This document shows positions 20,892-32,241 of a stretch of 64,000 nt of DNA, piece after piece. The stretch covers positions 1 to 64,000 of the forward strand of contig NZ_BAOQ01000006.1 of NCBI RefSeq assembly GCF_000344155.1, given 5' to 3'. Position numbers and translations under genes: made by a program. The notes under the pieces are model-generated. The model was not told where the DNA came from. It ran no database searches and saw only the letters and a program-made list of their open reading frames with translations. Every line of letters begins with the position of its first letter. The first letter of the stretch is position 1. The stretch comes from Gordonia paraffinivorans NBRC 108238 (GTDB lineage Bacteria > Actinomycetota > Actinomycetes > Mycobacteriales > Mycobacteriaceae).

Positions 20892-21812
20892 GTGACCACC
20901 AATGAGGAGCGCCGCGAGGCGGCCAAGCGCAAGCTCGAAGAACGCCTCGAGGCCGAGCGCCTCGCGCGGCGGAAGCGCAAGATCGTCATCGCGTCGGTGT
21001 CGACCGCCGTCGTGGTCGCGGTCGTGGCGGGCGTGACCGCGATCGTCTGGAAGAAGGTCGCCGACGACCGCGAGGCCGCCCGCTGGACGACCTGCGCCTT
21101 CGAGGATTCTCCGAGCCGGTTCGAACAGCTCCCCGACAAGGTGCCCGATACCGTCCCGGCCGATCAGCGCCCGCAGTACCAGAAGGAACTCGACGAGCTG
21201 AAGGCCGCCGCCAAGGACGAGCGACAGTCCCCCAAGCCCGATGAGCGCGTCCTCAAGGAGGGCACCGAGCAGGCGACCTTCACCACCACGCAGGGCGTCC
21301 TGCCGGTCACGCTCGAACGCGACTCGGCGCCGTGCAACGTCGCCGCGGTCACCTCGCTGATCGAGAACAAGTTCTACGACGGCACCACCTGCCACCGCAT
21401 GACCACTGCCGACAAGCTGAAGATCCTGCAGTGCGGCGACCCGACCGGCACCGGCATGAGCGGCCCGGGCTGGACCAGCCCCGACGAGCCGCCGACCGAC
21501 CTGAAGAAGGTGGGCCAGCCCGACCCGATGACCGGGTCGCAACCGGTGATCTACCCGCGCGGCACCGTGGCCATCGCCAACAGCAGCCAGGGCGGCCAGA
21601 ACCCGAACACCGGGTCGAGCCAGCTGTTCATCGTCATCCAGGACAGCGAACTGGGACCGGACTACTCCATCGTCGGCCACGTCGACGAGGCCGGCCTGCC
21701 GGTGCTGGACAAGATCTACGACGGCGGCATCAACCCCGGGCCGGCCGGCAGCCAGCCCGGCGACGGCAAGCCCAAGGTCGACGTGACGATCGAGACCGCG
21801 ACCGTCGACTGA
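20892..21812 (+). CDS. ppiB: Membrane-anchored cyclophilin-type peptidyl-prolyl isomerase
   Basis: 306 aa. Short charged cytoplasmic N-terminus with a predicted coiled coil (residues 4-30, Glu/Arg/Lys-rich), one membrane segment (31-53), then an extracytoplasmic linker and a cyclophilin domain (FYDGTTCHRM, NPNTGSSQLFIV, YSIVGHV). Expected to help folding of exported proteins. The GTG at 20892 has AGGAGGATC about ten bases upstream. It diverges from the hydrolase/hisS pair across 251 bases that hold promoters for both but no gene. Confidence 0.88.
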   Translation: MTTNEERREAAKRKLEERLEAERLARRKRKIVIASVSTAVVVAVVAGVTAIVWKKVADDREAARWTTCAFEDSPSRFEQLPDKVPDTVPADQRPQYQKELDELKAAAKDERQSPKPDERVLKEGTEQATFTTTQGVLPVTLERDSAPCNVAAVTSLIENKFYDGTTCHRMTTADKLKILQCGDPTGTGMSGPGWTSPDEPPTDLKKVGQPDPMTGSQPVIYPRGTVAIANSSQGGQNPNTGSSQLFIVIQDSELGPDYSIVGHVDEAGLPVLDKIYDGGINPGPAGSQPGDGKPKVDVTIETATVD

Positions 21813-21833
21813 GCGAAGGTCGAACCGACGCAA

Positions 21834-21887
21834 CAGATCCCGTTGCTCTTTGTTCCGGTTGACGGACAACGGGCAACGGGATATCTG
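21834..21887. terminator. Bidirectional terminator after the cyclophilin gene
   Basis: Outer arms ATCCCGTTGC (21837-21846) and GCAACGGGAT (21873-21882), with an inner near-perfect stem (TTGTTCCG / CGGACAA). It lies between two converging genes. Confidence 0.75.
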
Positions 21888-21910
21888 CTTTCGGCACGGA
21901 ACAGAAACAG

Positions 21911-22612
21911 CTAACCGCTGCTTCCGTACACCTCGATGATGTTGGCCTCGACCGCCGGGGCCGTGACTTCACCACCCATGGTGGTCTCGTACGTCTCCGA
22001 CCCGGTGACCTTCACCCAGAGAGCAACCAGGTCGTCCTCCACGACATCGGAGAACGATGCCTCTCCTGCCCGCACGATGGTGTTGATGTCGAAGTCGTAC
22101 GTCTCGACCTGTTGACCATCGGTGTACACGCGCATCTGATACGACCCCGTCGCAGTGTCGGCCTGGGCCACACGCCCGTAGATGACATACAGCTCCCCGA
22201 TGTGCGCATCGGGGTTCTTTGCGACAAGCTGCCATTCCCGCGAGGTCACGGCCTTGTACGACGACTTGTCGGTGAGGCGAATTCGTTCGGCTTCGGCCCG
22301 ACGCGATGCCTCCGCGCGAGCCGCGGGGTCGGACGTGACGCTCGGCGTCGAGGGAGACGCCGTCTCATGGCGGTCTGTCCCGGTCGTCGACGCCACCGCA
22401 AACGCAACGGCGACAACGACGGCCAACACGACCACGACAACGCCACCGACGATCAGCAACGGCTTGGCGATGCCCGAATTCCTCTTCGGTGGCATGTTGG
22501 CGAGCTGCCACTCGTCTGTCCACTGGTGCCCGTCCCACCAACGAAGCAGGGTCGGGTCGTCCGGATCCGGGTGCCACCCAGGCGGAGGGGGCGGGGGCGG
22601 CGGCTGGGTCAT
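21911..22612 (-). CDS. DUF2510 membrane protein of unknown function
   Basis: 233 aa. A run of eight prolines, then a DUF2510 domain (GWHPDPDDPTLLRWWDGHQW, ~12-31), one membrane segment (~50-74) and a ~155-residue extracytoplasmic domain with a beta-rich pattern (WQLVAKNPDAHIGELYVIYG). DUF2510 is usually found next to membrane helices in actinobacterial surface proteins. It has no counterpart at this place in M. tuberculosis, where ppiB and relA are adjacent, so it is accessory here. The sequence is somewhat less GC-rich than its neighbours. Confidence 0.75.
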   Translation of the reverse strand: MTQPPPPPPPPGWHPDPDDPTLLRWWDGHQWTDEWQLANMPPKRNSGIAKPLLIVGGVVVVVLAVVVAVAFAVASTTGTDRHETASPSTPSVTSDPAARAEASRRAEAERIRLTDKSSYKAVTSREWQLVAKNPDAHIGELYVIYGRVAQADTATGSYQMRVYTDGQQVETYDFDINTIVRAGEASFSDVVEDDLVALWVKVTGSETYETTMGGEVTAPAVEANIIEVYGSSG

Positions 22613-22659
22613 CGATTCACGTCAGACGCGCGCTTTCCCGAGGACCCGGGCGCGCTTGC

Positions 22660-25038
22660 TCAGGCCGCCGACGTCACGCGATAGACGTCGTACACGCCCT
22701 CGACGTTGCGGACCACGTTGAGCACGTGACCGAGATGCTTCGGGTCGCCCATCTCGAAGGTGAACTTGCTGATGGCCACCCGGTCGCGGCTGGTGGTCAC
22801 CGATGCGGACAGGATGTTCACGCGCTCGTCGGCGAGCACCTTCGTCACATCGGACAGCAGGCGGTGCCGGTCGAGGGCCTCCACCTGGATCGCGACGAGG
22901 AACATCGACTCCGGCGACGGCGCCCACGACACCGGCACGATCCGCTCGGACTGCTGGCGCAACGACTCGGCGTTGGTGCAGTCGGTGCGGTGGACGCTGA
23001 TACTGCCGCCGCGGGTGACGAAGCCCATGATGTCGTCGCCGGGCACCGGGGTGCAGCACTTGGCCAGCTTGATGACCACGTTGTCGGCGCCCTCGACGAC
23101 CACGCCGACGTCGCCGCCCTGACGCGGACGGCTCGGCATCGTCGACGGCGTGGACCGCTCGGCGAGCGCCTCCTCGGCGTCCTCGATGCCGCCCAGCGAC
23201 GCGACGAGACGGTTGACGACGTGCCGCGCGGAGACGTGGTTCTCCCCCACCGCGGTGTACAGCGCGGTGACATCGTTGTAGCGGAGCTCCTTGGCGATGG
23301 CCGCCATCGACTCGGCGGACAGCAGACGCTGCAGCGGGAGCCCGCCGCGACGGACCTCCTTGGCGATCGCGTCCTTGCCCGCCTCGAGGGCCTCTTCGCG
23401 GCGCTCCTTGGCGAACCACTGCCGGATCTTGGCCTTCGCGCGCGGGGACACGACGAAGTTCTGCCAGTCCTTGCTCGGCCCGGCGGTCGGCGCCTTGGAG
23501 GTGAAGACCTCCACCACCTCGCCGTTCTCCAGCTTGCGTTCGAGTGCGACGAGCCGGCCGTTGACACGGGCGCCGATGCAGCGATGACCGACCTCGGTGT
23601 GCACGGCATAGGCGAAGTCGACCGGCGTCGACCCCGCGGGCAGCGTGACGACGTCGCCCTTCGGGGTGAACACGAAGATCTCGCGGACCGCGAGGTCGTA
23701 GCGCAGCGACTCCAGGAACTCGCCCGGGTCGGCGGCCTCACGCTGCCAGTCGAGCAACTGGCGCATCCAGGCCATGTCGTCGATCTCGGCGGTGTCGGTC
23801 TTCCTGCCCGACTTGTTGCGGTAGCCACTCTCCTTGTAGCGCCAGTGCGCGGCGATGCCGAACTCGGCGGTCCGGTGCATCTCGTGGGTGCGGATCTGCA
23901 CCTCGAGCGGCTTGCCCTCCGGCCCGATGACCGTGGTGTGCAGCGACTGGTAGACGCCGTAGCGCGGCTGGGCGATGTAGTCCTTGAACCGGCCGGCCAT
24001 CGGCTGCCACAGGGAGTGGACGACGCCGACCGCGGCGTAGCAGTCGCGGTCCTCCTCGCACAGGATGCGGACGCCGACGAGATCGTGGATGTCGTCGAAG
24101 TCACGGCCCTTGACGATCATCTTCTGGTAGATCGACCAGTAGTGCTTGGGCCGCCCCTCGACCGTCGCGTTGATCCGCGCCGCCGACAACGCGTTGTTGA
24201 TGTCGGCCCGCACCCGCGCCAGATAGGTGTCGCGCGACGGCGCGCGGTCGGCCACCAGCCGCACGATCTCCTCGTACCGCTTGGGGTGCAGGATCGCGAA
24301 CGACAGATCCTCGAGCTCCCACTTGACCGTCGCCATACCCAGCCGATGCGCAAGCGGCGCAATGACTTCCAGCGTCTCGCGGGCCTTGCGCGCCTGCTTC
24401 TCCGGCGGCAGGAACCGCATCGTGCGCATGTTGTGCAGACGGTCGGCGACCTTGATGACGAGCACCCGCGGATCGCGCGCCATCGCGATGATCATCTTGC
24501 GGATGGTCTCGGCCTCGGCCGCGCTGCCCAGCGCGACCTTGTCCAGCTTGGTCACGCCGTCGACGAGGTGCGCCACCTCCGGGCCGAAGTCCTTCTCGAG
24601 CTCCTCCAGCGAGTAACCGGTGTCCTCGACCGTGTCGTGCAGCAGCGCCGCGACCAGGGTCGTGGTGTCCATGCCGAGGTCGGCCAGGATCGTCGCCACC
24701 GCCAGCGGATGGGTGATGTACGGATCCCCGGACTTGCGCTTCTGCCCGGCGTGCCGCTCCTCGGCGACGTCGTAGGCGCGCTGCAGCGTGGCGACGTCGG
24801 CCTTCGGGTAGATCTCGCGGTGGAGCGTGACCAGCGGCTCGAGCACCGGACGCACCTGGCTGCGCGTCGCGGTCATGCGACGGGCCAGCCGGGCCCGGAC
24901 GCGCCGGGACGCCGAAGTGGACGCCGAGACGGGCGACGACGAGGACGATTCCTGGCCGTTCACGCCGCGAGCGGGAGTCACGGCCGACTCACCGGCAGGA
25001 GTCGACGCGCGCTGGGCGGTTCCGGATTCATCGGCCAT
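22660..25038 (-). CDS. rel: Bifunctional (p)ppGpp synthetase/hydrolase Rel
   Basis: 792 aa. Ser-rich N-terminal extension (~1-50), HD hydrolase domain ([12 protein letters not shown], 132-143), RelA/SpoT synthetase domain (RVLC-type core with [14 protein letters not shown], 360-373), TGS domain (~460-520, [22 protein letters not shown]), zinc-finger/CC region with [10 protein letters not shown], and a C-terminal ACT domain. It makes and degrades the stringent-response alarmone. The ATG at 25038 has GAGAGGGGG upstream. It follows apt, as in Rv2584c-Rv2583c. Confidence 0.95.
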   Translation of the reverse strand: MADESGTAQRASTPAGESAVTPARGVNGQESSSSSPVSASTSASRRVRARLARRMTATRSQVRPVLEPLVTLHREIYPKADVATLQRAYDVAEERHAGQKRKSGDPYITHPLAVATILADLGMDTTTLVAALLHDTVEDTGYSLEELEKDFGPEVAHLVDGVTKLDKVALGSAAEAETIRKMIIAMARDPRVLVIKVADRLHNMRTMRFLPPEKQARKARETLEVIAPLAHRLGMATVKWELEDLSFAILHPKRYEEIVRLVADRAPSRDTYLARVRADINNALSAARINATVEGRPKHYWSIYQKMIVKGRDFDDIHDLVGVRILCEEDRDCYAAVGVVHSLWQPMAGRFKDYIAQPRYGVYQSLHTTVIGPEGKPLEVQIRTHEMHRTAEFGIAAHWRYKESGYRNKSGRKTDTAEIDDMAWMRQLLDWQREAADPGEFLESLRYDLAVREIFVFTPKGDVVTLPAGSTPVDFAYAVHTEVGHRCIGARVNGRLVALERKLENGEVVEVFTSKAPTAGPSKDWQNFVVSPRAKAKIRQWFAKERREEALEAGKDAIAKEVRRGGLPLQRLLSAESMAAIAKELRYNDVTALYTAVGENHVSARHVVNRLVASLGGIEDAEEALAERSTPSTMPSRPRQGGDVGVVVEGADNVVIKLAKCCTPVPGDDIMGFVTRGGSISVHRTDCTNAESLRQQSERIVPVSWAPSPESMFLVAIQVEALDRHRLLSDVTKVLADERVNILSASVTTSRDRVAISKFTFEMGDPKHLGHVLNVVRNVEGVYDVYRVTSAA

Positions 25039-25137
25039 GACCGGTCCCCCTCTCGACAGTGGACGTTTCAGCGGCCCACGGGTGGGTCGATTCGAGTCTA
25101 GTTCCTCACCCGTCACAGCTCGACGGGTTGCACCGGG

Positions 25138-25719
25138 TCAGGCGTCGAGTGCGACCGAGTGCACCGGGACACCGGCACCGAGGCCGCGGGCGATGGTCTC
25201 GCGTCCGCGGAGGCCGGAGAGCTCCATGATCACCGCGACACCCACCACGCTGGCGCCGGTCCGGTTCAGCAGGTCGGCCGCGGCGACCGCGGTGCCGCCG
25301 GTGGCCAGCACGTCGTCGACGAGCAGAACCCGCATCCCGGAGAGGCCGAGACCGTCGTCGGCCGGGATCTCCAGCGTCGCCGTGCCGTACTCGAGGTCGT
25401 AGGTGATGGAGTGCACCGGCGGCGGCAGCTTGCCGCCCTTGCGCACCGCGAGCACCCCCACCCCGAGTTCGCGCGCCACGGCCCCGCCGAGCAGGAAGCC
25501 GCGCGCGTCGATGCCGGCCACGAGGTCGATGTCGGTGCAGCCGTGCGTCAGTGCGGTGACGATCGCCGACAACCCCTCCGCATCGGCGAGGACGGGAGTC
25601 AGGTCCTTGAAAGCGATTCCGGGACTGGGGAAATCGTCGACGAGACGCGCGTGCCGGGCGATCGCCTCCTGCGCCCGTACCACCGCCTCGGCGGTGCGGT
25701 CGCCTGTCACCTCGGCCAT
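25138..25719 (-). CDS. apt: Adenine phosphoribosyltransferase
   Basis: 193 aa. PRPP-binding motif VLLVDDVLATGGTA (131-144) and the family segments FPSPGIAFKDLTPVLAD and GIDARGFLLGGAVA. It salvages adenine to AMP. Follows the lipoprotein gene with a 37-base gap and precedes rel, probably in one transcript. Confidence 0.93.
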   Translation of the reverse strand: MAEVTGDRTAEAVVRAQEAIARHARLVDDFPSPGIAFKDLTPVLADAEGLSAIVTALTHGCTDIDLVAGIDARGFLLGGAVARELGVGVLAVRKGGKLPPPVHSITYDLEYGTATLEIPADDGLGLSGMRVLLVDDVLATGGTAVAAADLLNRTGASVVGVAVIMELSGLRGRETIARGLGAGVPVHSVALDA

Positions 25720-25756
25720 CGTCTACTCCCTCGCTCCACGGTCGTCCGACGACCCG

Positions 25757-27454
25757 TCATTCTTTGATCGTCCAACGATCGATGTTCCACCCGGTGCCGC
25801 TGCGCGCCAGACCCGGCACGACGCCACCGATCCGATCCTTCCACTGCCGCACCCGGGGAGATGCGAACAGGGGGATCGACGGCATCGCCGACCACGCGGC
25901 GTTCTCGATGGAGCGGGCCAACCGGAGCCGTTCGGGTTCGGATGCGGTCACCGCGTACTGGTCGACCCCACGGCTGATCTGCGGGTCGCGGATGCCCGAC
26001 AGGTCGAGCGGATCGCCGCCGCGCAGCGCGTAGGCGTCACGGGTGGGATCGGCAGCACCGGCGGCCGCGAACGACGCCCCGCCGGCGATGATCATCGCGT
26101 CGACGTGCTTGCCGAGCGCGTCGGCCTCCATGTCCGGGTTGGCGACGTCCTCGACCACGAAGCCCGCGTCGCGGCACGACTCCGCGATCGCCGCGGTCAT
26201 CTGCTTCCAGCGCTCGGTCGGCGCGAGGTACCCGAGTCGGACCGTCCGCGGGCGCAACGCACCCTCGCCGCCCTGCCCCGTCGCCTCGCGCAGCAGCGTC
26301 CGCGCACGTTCGGGATTCGGCTTGCGGTAATTGCGCCCGAACTCGCCGTTCATCGGATCGGCGAGGTTGTCGGCCGGGACCAGCACGCGCAGGTTCCACA
26401 TCTGGGCGCCGTTGGAGAAGTCGCGGGTGAGATCCGGCCGGGGCACGCACGAAGCGAAGGCCTGACGCATCCGGGCGTCTCCGAAGACGCCGCGAGCGGC
26501 GAGCACGATCTGCTCGACCCCGACCGCCCGGGACGGCGACGACGGACCGTCGGCGCCGGACGAGCCGGCGATCTCGCCGTCGACGATCCCGGCGGTCACG
26601 TCGACGACGTCGAACTTCCCGTCCGGCAGGCGGCGGGTGGCGTCGGTGCCGCGACCCCAGATCACGATCCGGGAGGTGGCCGGACGATCACCCCACCACT
26701 GATCGTTGGGCACCAGCACCAGCCCACCCGATCGCGAGTAGCGATCGATCCGGTAGGGCCCGGACGAGGGGAAACGATCGTGGTCCACCGGGCCGAAGGT
26801 CAGGGCGAAGCCGGTGTTCCAGGCGGTGGCGATGCGGGCGATCGCGGCACGGTCCATGCCGCGGATCGAGTCGACGACGTCGGCGAGCCCGGCCTCGCGG
26901 GCGACGACATGGGCGGGCAGCAGCGTCCCGGCGCCGAACAGCGACAGCCAGTCCTGGTAGAAGCGGCCGGACGCGAATCGCACCGTCGCGGTCTTGTCGC
27001 CGGGCGCGCACTCGACGGCCTCGATGTCGCGGTAACCGGCGGTCGTCGCCGGGGTGAATCCCGGGAACCGGCCGCTCATCGCGGCCCAGGCAAGCAACAG
27101 GTCGTCACAGTCGAGCGCGACGCCGTCGGAGAACTTCGCCTCCGGTGTGAACTCGTACCGCAGCGTCGGCACCCGGTCGGGCACCTGGGTGACGGTGCCG
27201 ACGTCGCGGTCCGGGATCACCTGGCCCTGCGGCCCGAGCAGGCTGAATCCGGGCAGCAACCGGGTGGTCGCCATGAGCACGCCGTCGGCGTTGCCGTCCA
27301 CCGTGTTGGCGTTGTAGCCCGAGATCCGCGCGTCGACGACGTAGTCGATGGTCGGCGGCCCGCCGTCGCCGCAGGCGGTGAGCACACCGGCACCCGCGAC
27401 GACCCCGACGAACAGGCTCAGGACCCTGATGACACCCCGCTGCCTCACGAACAC
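25757..27454 (-). CDS. Family 5 peptide-type substrate-binding lipoprotein
   Basis: 565 aa. Signal peptide with lipobox LTAC (Cys28). The mature part has the SBP_bac_5 layout (YEFTPEAKFSDGVALDCDDLLLAW near the front, LLREATG-type segments later). No permease or ATPase lies nearby, so the partner transporter, if any, is elsewhere; the same lone position between secF and apt is seen for Rv2585c. It starts 9 bases after the secF stop, which implies co-transcription with the Sec genes. Confidence 0.82.
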   Translation of the reverse strand: MFVRQRGVIRVLSLFVGVVAGAGVLTACGDGGPPTIDYVVDARISGYNANTVDGNADGVLMATTRLLPGFSLLGPQGQVIPDRDVGTVTQVPDRVPTLRYEFTPEAKFSDGVALDCDDLLLAWAAMSGRFPGFTPATTAGYRDIEAVECAPGDKTATVRFASGRFYQDWLSLFGAGTLLPAHVVAREAGLADVVDSIRGMDRAAIARIATAWNTGFALTFGPVDHDRFPSSGPYRIDRYSRSGGLVLVPNDQWWGDRPATSRIVIWGRGTDATRRLPDGKFDVVDVTAGIVDGEIAGSSGADGPSSPSRAVGVEQIVLAARGVFGDARMRQAFASCVPRPDLTRDFSNGAQMWNLRVLVPADNLADPMNGEFGRNYRKPNPERARTLLREATGQGGEGALRPRTVRLGYLAPTERWKQMTAAIAESCRDAGFVVEDVANPDMEADALGKHVDAMIIAGGASFAAAGAADPTRDAYALRGGDPLDLSGIRDPQISRGVDQYAVTASEPERLRLARSIENAAWSAMPSIPLFASPRVRQWKDRIGGVVPGLARSGTGWNIDRWTIKE

Positions 27455-27463
27455 GTCGTGAGA

Positions 27464-28663
27464 CTAGCGGTTCCGCCGGCGTTTGCCCGTCGGGACCTTC
27501 GCTTCCGTGTCGTCCGTGTCGGCCACCGCGGCGCGCGCCGGGCGACGATGCCGCACCGGACGATCCCGCTCCGACGTCTCGATGCCGGCGCGACGGTTGA
27601 CGACCCGGGTGGTGTGCCGCTTGACGTCCTCGCGACGCTCTTTGAGCGTCACCAGCAACGGCGCGGCGAGGAACACCGACGAGTAGGTGCCGACCACGAC
27701 GCCGACGAGCTGGATCAGACCGAGGTCCTTGAGCGTGCCGACACCGAGCAGCCACACCGCCACGACCATCAGGGCGATGATCGGCAGCACCGAGATGACG
27801 GTGGTGTTGATCGAGCGCATGAGGGTCTGGTTGATGGCCAGGTTGGCCTGTTCGGCGTAGGTCCGGCGCGTGGTCTGCAGGACCGAGCGGGTGTTCTCGG
27901 CGACCTTGTCGAAGACGACGACCGTGTCGTAGATCGAGAAACCGAGGATGGTGAGCAGGCCGATGACCGTCGCCGGGGTGACCTCCCAGCCGACGAGCGA
28001 GTAGACGCCGGCGGTCGCGACGATGTCGAAGAACAGCGACACCAGGGCCGCCACCGACATCTCGCGGTCGAAGCGCACCGCGATGTAGACGAAGACGATC
28101 ACCAGGAACACGATCAGCGCGATCACCATCTTCTCGGTGATCTCGCGGCCCCAGGTGGAGCTCACGTCGGAGATGCTGACCTCGGCGGCGGAGAGTTCCG
28201 GGCCGAATTCGGCGGCGAGCGCCCGGGTCACCGCCTCGGCCTGCTGGAGGTCGAGGGTCTCGGTGCGCACCTGGACGGTGGCGCTGCTGCCGGCGCCGGC
28301 GGTCTGGACCGATTCCGGCTCCTTGCCGAGCGCGTCGGTCACGACGGTCTCCACCGAGTCGGCGGTGATCTCCGAGGAGACCACGGGCACCGACATCTGG
28401 GTGCCGCCCTCGAAGTCGATACCGAAGGTGAACCCGCGGATCGCGATCGACGCGACGCAGATCAGCAGGAGCACGCCGGTGACGATGTACCACATCTTCC
28501 GCTTGCCGACGATCTCGAAGGCACCCGTACCCGTGTAGAGCCGGGAGAAGAACGACCGCTTGGTGTCGGCGACGAAGTCGGCGTCGGTTCCTTGCGACGG
28601 CGTGGCGTCGTCGAGGACCGCGGTGTCGGCGGTGTCCGGGTTCTGGTTGTCCGGTGTGGTCAT
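27464..28663 (-). CDS. secF: Protein translocase subunit SecF
   Basis: 399 aa. N-terminal membrane helix with [10 protein letters not shown] (~60-70), periplasmic P1-like domain, then five further helices with [24 protein letters not shown] and the C-terminal [10 protein letters not shown]. It uses the proton motive force to complete export through SecYEG. Its ATG overlaps the secD stop by four bases. The C-terminal tail is Arg-rich and cytoplasmic. Confidence 0.94.
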   Translation of the reverse strand: MTTPDNQNPDTADTAVLDDATPSQGTDADFVADTKRSFFSRLYTGTGAFEIVGKRKMWYIVTGVLLLICVASIAIRGFTFGIDFEGGTQMSVPVVSSEITADSVETVVTDALGKEPESVQTAGAGSSATVQVRTETLDLQQAEAVTRALAAEFGPELSAAEVSISDVSSTWGREITEKMVIALIVFLVIVFVYIAVRFDREMSVAALVSLFFDIVATAGVYSLVGWEVTPATVIGLLTILGFSIYDTVVVFDKVAENTRSVLQTTRRTYAEQANLAINQTLMRSINTTVISVLPIIALMVVAVWLLGVGTLKDLGLIQLVGVVVGTYSSVFLAAPLLVTLKERREDVKRHTTRVVNRRAGIETSERDRPVRHRRPARAAVADTDDTEAKVPTGKRRRNR

Positions 28664-30375
28664 CGCGCAGACCCCTTCTCGCTGGTGTCGGTGTCCGGGT
28701 TCGACGACGTCGCGCCGGCCGCCGTCGCGCCGGCCTTGGCCGCCGCCTGCCGGCGGGCCGCGACCTTGCGTTCGCGCGCCACCTCGGCGACCGCGCCGAG
28801 ACCGTTGACACTCGGCTTGGACATGAACGACGACCGGCTGGCGAGCACCACCAGCGGGTGCGTCACCAGGAACACGACCATGACGTCGAGGATCGTGGTG
28901 AGTCCCAGGGTGAATGCGAAGCCGCGCACCTCGCCGATGGCAAGGATGTAGATCACCGCGGCGGCGATGAAGCTGACGGCGTTACCCGACCAAATGGTCC
29001 GACGGGCGCTCGCCCAACCGCGGGGCACCGCCGACCGGAAACTGCGTCCCTCGCGTATCTCGTCCTTGATGCGCTCGAAGTAGACGACGAACGAGTCTGC
29101 GGTCATGCCGATACCGATGATCAGACCGGCGATGCCGGCGAGGTCGAGGGTGAACCCGATCCAGCGCCCGAGCAGCACGATGATGCCGTAGACCATCGCG
29201 CCGGACAGCACCAGCGACAGGATCGTCAGGATGCCGAGCATGCGGTAGTAGGCCAGGGCGTAGAGGAACACCGCGATCAGGCCGATCGCGCCTGCGATCA
29301 GGCCCGCTCGCAACGACGACAGGCCGAGGGTCGCCGACACCGTCTCGGCGTCGGAGGCGTTGAACGACAACGGCAGCGAACCGTATTTCAGGACGTTGGC
29401 CAGCTCGTTCGACGACGCCTCGGTGAACGGGTCGGCGCTGCTGCCGCTGATGCGGGTCTGGCCGCCCGGGATCGGCTCGTTGATGGCGGGCGCGGAGACG
29501 ACGCGCGAGTCCAGCGTGAACGCGGTCTGCGTCCGGTTGGGCGCTTCCTGCGCGGTGTACTTCGGCCAGAAGCTCGCGGCCTTGCCCTTGAACTCGAGGG
29601 TGACGACCCATTCGCCGGTCTGCGGGTCGGTGCCGGCGGCGGCGTCCTTGATGTCGCGGCCGTCGATGATCTGCGGGCCGAGGAGGTAGACCTCCTTGCC
29701 GTCGGTGGAGCAGGCCACCAGGTACTCGTCGGGCTTGTCGTTGCCGAGGAGCGGGTCGTTGGCGGTCGGCGAGCAGTCGATCTTCGACATGTACTGCTGC
29801 AGCGCCTCCAACTGCTGCTGGGAGGCGTCGCCGGGGGCCTGGCGCAGCTTGCGCTGCTCGGCGATCGCGGCCGCCGCCTCTTCGGTGGGCGTGCCGTCGG
29901 TGCTCTTGTCGTCCTCGGGCTCCTCCGGCTTCGGCGGCTGCGGGGTCGCCGGCACCGCCCCGATGACCGGGCGCACGTACAGGCGTGCGGTCTGGCCGAG
30001 CGACTTGGCCTGCGCGCCGTCCTGACCGGGGACCGTGATGACCAGGTTGTTGCCGGTGACGACCACCTCGGATCCCGCGACACCGAGACCGTTGACACGT
30101 TGCTCGATGATCTGCTTCGCCTGGTCGAGCTGGGAGCGGGTGGGCTCCTTGCCGTCCTCGGTGCGGGCGGTCAGGGTGACCCGGGTGCCGCCCTGCAGGT
30201 CGATGCCGAGCTTGGGCTCCAGGGTCTTGGGGCCGGTGAAGTACACGAGTCCGTAGACGACGGCGAGCAGCGCGAGGAACGCCACCAGCGGGCGCCACGG
30301 CGGGATCTCACGACTCGGTCGCGACCGTTTCCGGGCGGGACTGGCCGCCTTCCCGGTCGAGCGAGGAGTTGTCAC
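28660..30375 (-). CDS. secD: Protein translocase subunit SecD
   Basis: 571 aa. N-terminal helix, [13 protein letters not shown] (~78-90), a long extracytoplasmic domain with an acidic/Pro-rich insert (PKPEEPEDD region), and six-helix RND-type membrane domain with [17 protein letters not shown]. Acts with SecF. The C-terminus is basic and Ala-rich. The upstream 176 bases separate it from yajC. Confidence 0.94.
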   Translation of the reverse strand: MTTPRSTGKAASPARKRSRPSREIPPWRPLVAFLALLAVVYGLVYFTGPKTLEPKLGIDLQGGTRVTLTARTEDGKEPTRSQLDQAKQIIEQRVNGLGVAGSEVVVTGNNLVITVPGQDGAQAKSLGQTARLYVRPVIGAVPATPQPPKPEEPEDDKSTDGTPTEEAAAAIAEQRKLRQAPGDASQQQLEALQQYMSKIDCSPTANDPLLGNDKPDEYLVACSTDGKEVYLLGPQIIDGRDIKDAAAGTDPQTGEWVVTLEFKGKAASFWPKYTAQEAPNRTQTAFTLDSRVVSAPAINEPIPGGQTRISGSSADPFTEASSNELANVLKYGSLPLSFNASDAETVSATLGLSSLRAGLIAGAIGLIAVFLYALAYYRMLGILTILSLVLSGAMVYGIIVLLGRWIGFTLDLAGIAGLIIGIGMTADSFVVYFERIKDEIREGRSFRSAVPRGWASARRTIWSGNAVSFIAAAVIYILAIGEVRGFAFTLGLTTILDVMVVFLVTHPLVVLASRSSFMSKPSVNGLGAVAEVARERKVAARRQAAAKAGATAAGATSSNPDTDTSEKGSAR

Positions 30376-30551
30376 AGCTGTTCTGGTCTCCTTCTGGGAA
30401 CGTCAACCGGCCGAGGTGGATCCGGCCGCAAGACCCCCGACCGACGCGGGCGGCCCGTACGCGCGCGAGCGCACACGGGCCACCTCAGAGCAGACAATCG
30501 CGTCGGAGGTCGTGTCGGGCGCCGCGTCACGACGACGCGGCACCCGGATGA

Positions 30552-30932
30552 TCACTTGTCGGTGTCGCGACCCTCGTCGGAGGACGGCTTGTCCAGGCTC
30601 ACCGAGTCGTCCGAGTAGCCCTCGAACTCGTCCTCGGGGGCGGTGTGCCCCGGGTAGGTGGCCGCGGCCTCGTCGGTCGGCACGATGCGCATGATCGCGA
30701 GGCGGTTCCAGCGGGTCACCACGCCGGTGGCGATCTCGACGTCGACGTAGTCCGAGGAGGTGGCGTCGATGACGGTGCCGAACAGGCCGGAGGTCAGCTG
30801 GATACGGGTACCCGTGGACACCGAGCTCTGCATCTCCTGCATTTCGGCGACACGCTTCTTCTGCTTCCGCATCGACAAGAACATGAAGCCGGCGAGCAGT
30901 GCCAGCAGGAGAGGGAAGAGCAGAGCGTCCAT
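30552..30932 (-). CDS. yajC: Sec translocon accessory protein YajC
   Basis: 126 aa. Short N-terminal membrane helix (~4-19), RKQKKRV stop-transfer, then the YajC cytoplasmic domain (TGTRIQLTSGLFGTVIDA) and an acidic tail. Associates with SecDF. Position upstream of secD matches Rv2588c. Confidence 0.92.
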   Translation of the reverse strand: MDALLFPLLLALLAGFMFLSMRKQKKRVAEMQEMQSSVSTGTRIQLTSGLFGTVIDATSSDYVDVEIATGVVTRWNRLAIMRIVPTDEAAATYPGHTAPEDEFEGYSDDSVSLDKPSSDEGRDTDK

Positions 30933-31140
30933 GGGTGAGAGTCAGTCCTTTGTATTTCGTGGGTGTACCGCGTGAGCCATCACCCCGCGTCAGTGGACGT
31001 GAGGGATCTTCGTGGCTCAGCCGTGCTCCACACAGTGTGCCACGTCCTCCGCCCGCGTCATCCCTGCAGGTGGTGTGCTACCTCACGCCGGGTCCCGGTG
31101 CCGGGGTTCCCCGGCGGCGTCCGGGATCGGACAGCCGGGG

Positions 31141-32241
31141 TCAGAGGTCGTCGAACAGCGAGCCCGTCGGGATCTCCCGGGGGCGGGCGCCGAAGCTCGC
31201 ATTCATCGCACCGGCCGGCGGCGTGAGCCCGAGGTGGTGCCAGGCGGCCGCGGTGGCGACGCGTCCGCGCGGCGTCCGGGCGATCATGCCGGCGCGCACG
31301 AGGAACGGCTCGCACACCTCCTCGACGGTCGCGGGCTCCTCACCGACCGCGACGGCCAGGGTGGAGACCCCGACCGGTCCCCCGCCGAATCCCCGGATGA
31401 GGGCGTCGAGGACGGCGCGGTCGAGTCGGTCGAAGCCGAGTTCGTCGACGTCGTAGACCTTGAGCGCGGCGCGGGCGATGTCGACGGTGACCGTGCCGTC
31501 GCCGCGAACCTCGGCATAGTCGCGGACGCGCCGCAGGAGCCGGTTGGCGATGCGCGGCGTCCCGCGGGAGCGTCGGGCGATCTCCTCCGCGGCGTCGGGC
31601 CGCAGCGCGATGCCGAGGATGCCGGCCGAGCGCTTGAGCACCCACACGAGTTCGCCGGGCTCGTAGAACTCCATGTGCGCGGTGAAGCCGAACCGGTCGC
31701 GCAGGGGGCCGGTCAGCGATCCGGAGCGGGTGGTGGCCCCGACCAGGGTGAACGGCGCGACGTCGAGCGGGATCGAGGTGGCCCCGGGCCCCTTGCCGAC
31801 GACGACGTCCACACGGAAATCCTCCATCGCCAGGTACAGCATCTCCTCGGCCGGCCGGGCGATGCGGTGGATCTCGTCGATGAACAGGACGTCGCCCTCG
31901 ACGAGGTTCGACAGCATCGCGGCGAGGTCGCCGGCGCGTTCGAGCGCCGGACCCGAGGTGACGCGGATCGCCGCGCCCATCTCCGATGCGATGATCATCG
32001 CGAGCGAGGTCTTGCCGAGTCCGGGTGGTCCCGACAGCAGGATGTGGTCGGGGGTGCCGCCGCGCTTGCGGGCGCCGTGCAGCACGAGTTCGAGCTGTTC
32101 GCAGACGCGCGGCTGGCCGATGAAGTCCGCCAGCGACCGGGGCCGCAACCCGGCGTCGAGGTCGCCGTCGGAGCGGACCGGCGTCGCCGAGACCTCCCGT
32201 TCGGCGAAATCGGTGGCGCGGTCCGGGTCGTCGGTCATCAC
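31141..32241 (-). CDS. ruvB: Holliday junction branch-migration helicase RuvB
   Basis: 366 aa. Walker [10 protein letters not shown] (71-79), Walker B LFIDEIHR (119-126), and a C-terminal winged helix with TPRGR. Hexameric motor that drives branch migration with RuvA. ATGA overlap with ruvA. Confidence 0.96.
   Translation of the reverse strand: MMTDDPDRATDFAEREVSATPVRSDGDLDAGLRPRSLADFIGQPRVCEQLELVLHGARKRGGTPDHILLSGPPGLGKTSLAMIIASEMGAAIRVTSGPALERAGDLAAMLSNLVEGDVLFIDEIHRIARPAEEMLYLAMEDFRVDVVVGKGPGATSIPLDVAPFTLVGATTRSGSLTGPLRDRFGFTAHMEFYEPGELVWVLKRSAGILGIALRPDAAEEIARRSRGTPRIANRLLRRVRDYAEVRGDGTVTVDIARAALKVYDVDELGFDRLDRAVLDALIRGFGGGPVGVSTLAVAVGEEPATVEEVCEPFLVRAGMIARTPRGRVATAAAWHHLGLTPPAGAMNASFGARPREIPTGSLFDDL

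Noticed and set aside
22489-25101. 870-codon plus-strand frame opposite rel
   Set aside because: It mirrors rel codon by codon; low-complexity His/Asp/Arg/Gly composition typical of shadows.
25403-28951. 1182-codon open frame on the plus strand opposite apt, the lipoprotein and secF
   Set aside because: Shadow of high-GC codon use on the other strand; the minus-strand genes have clear motifs and this frame has none.
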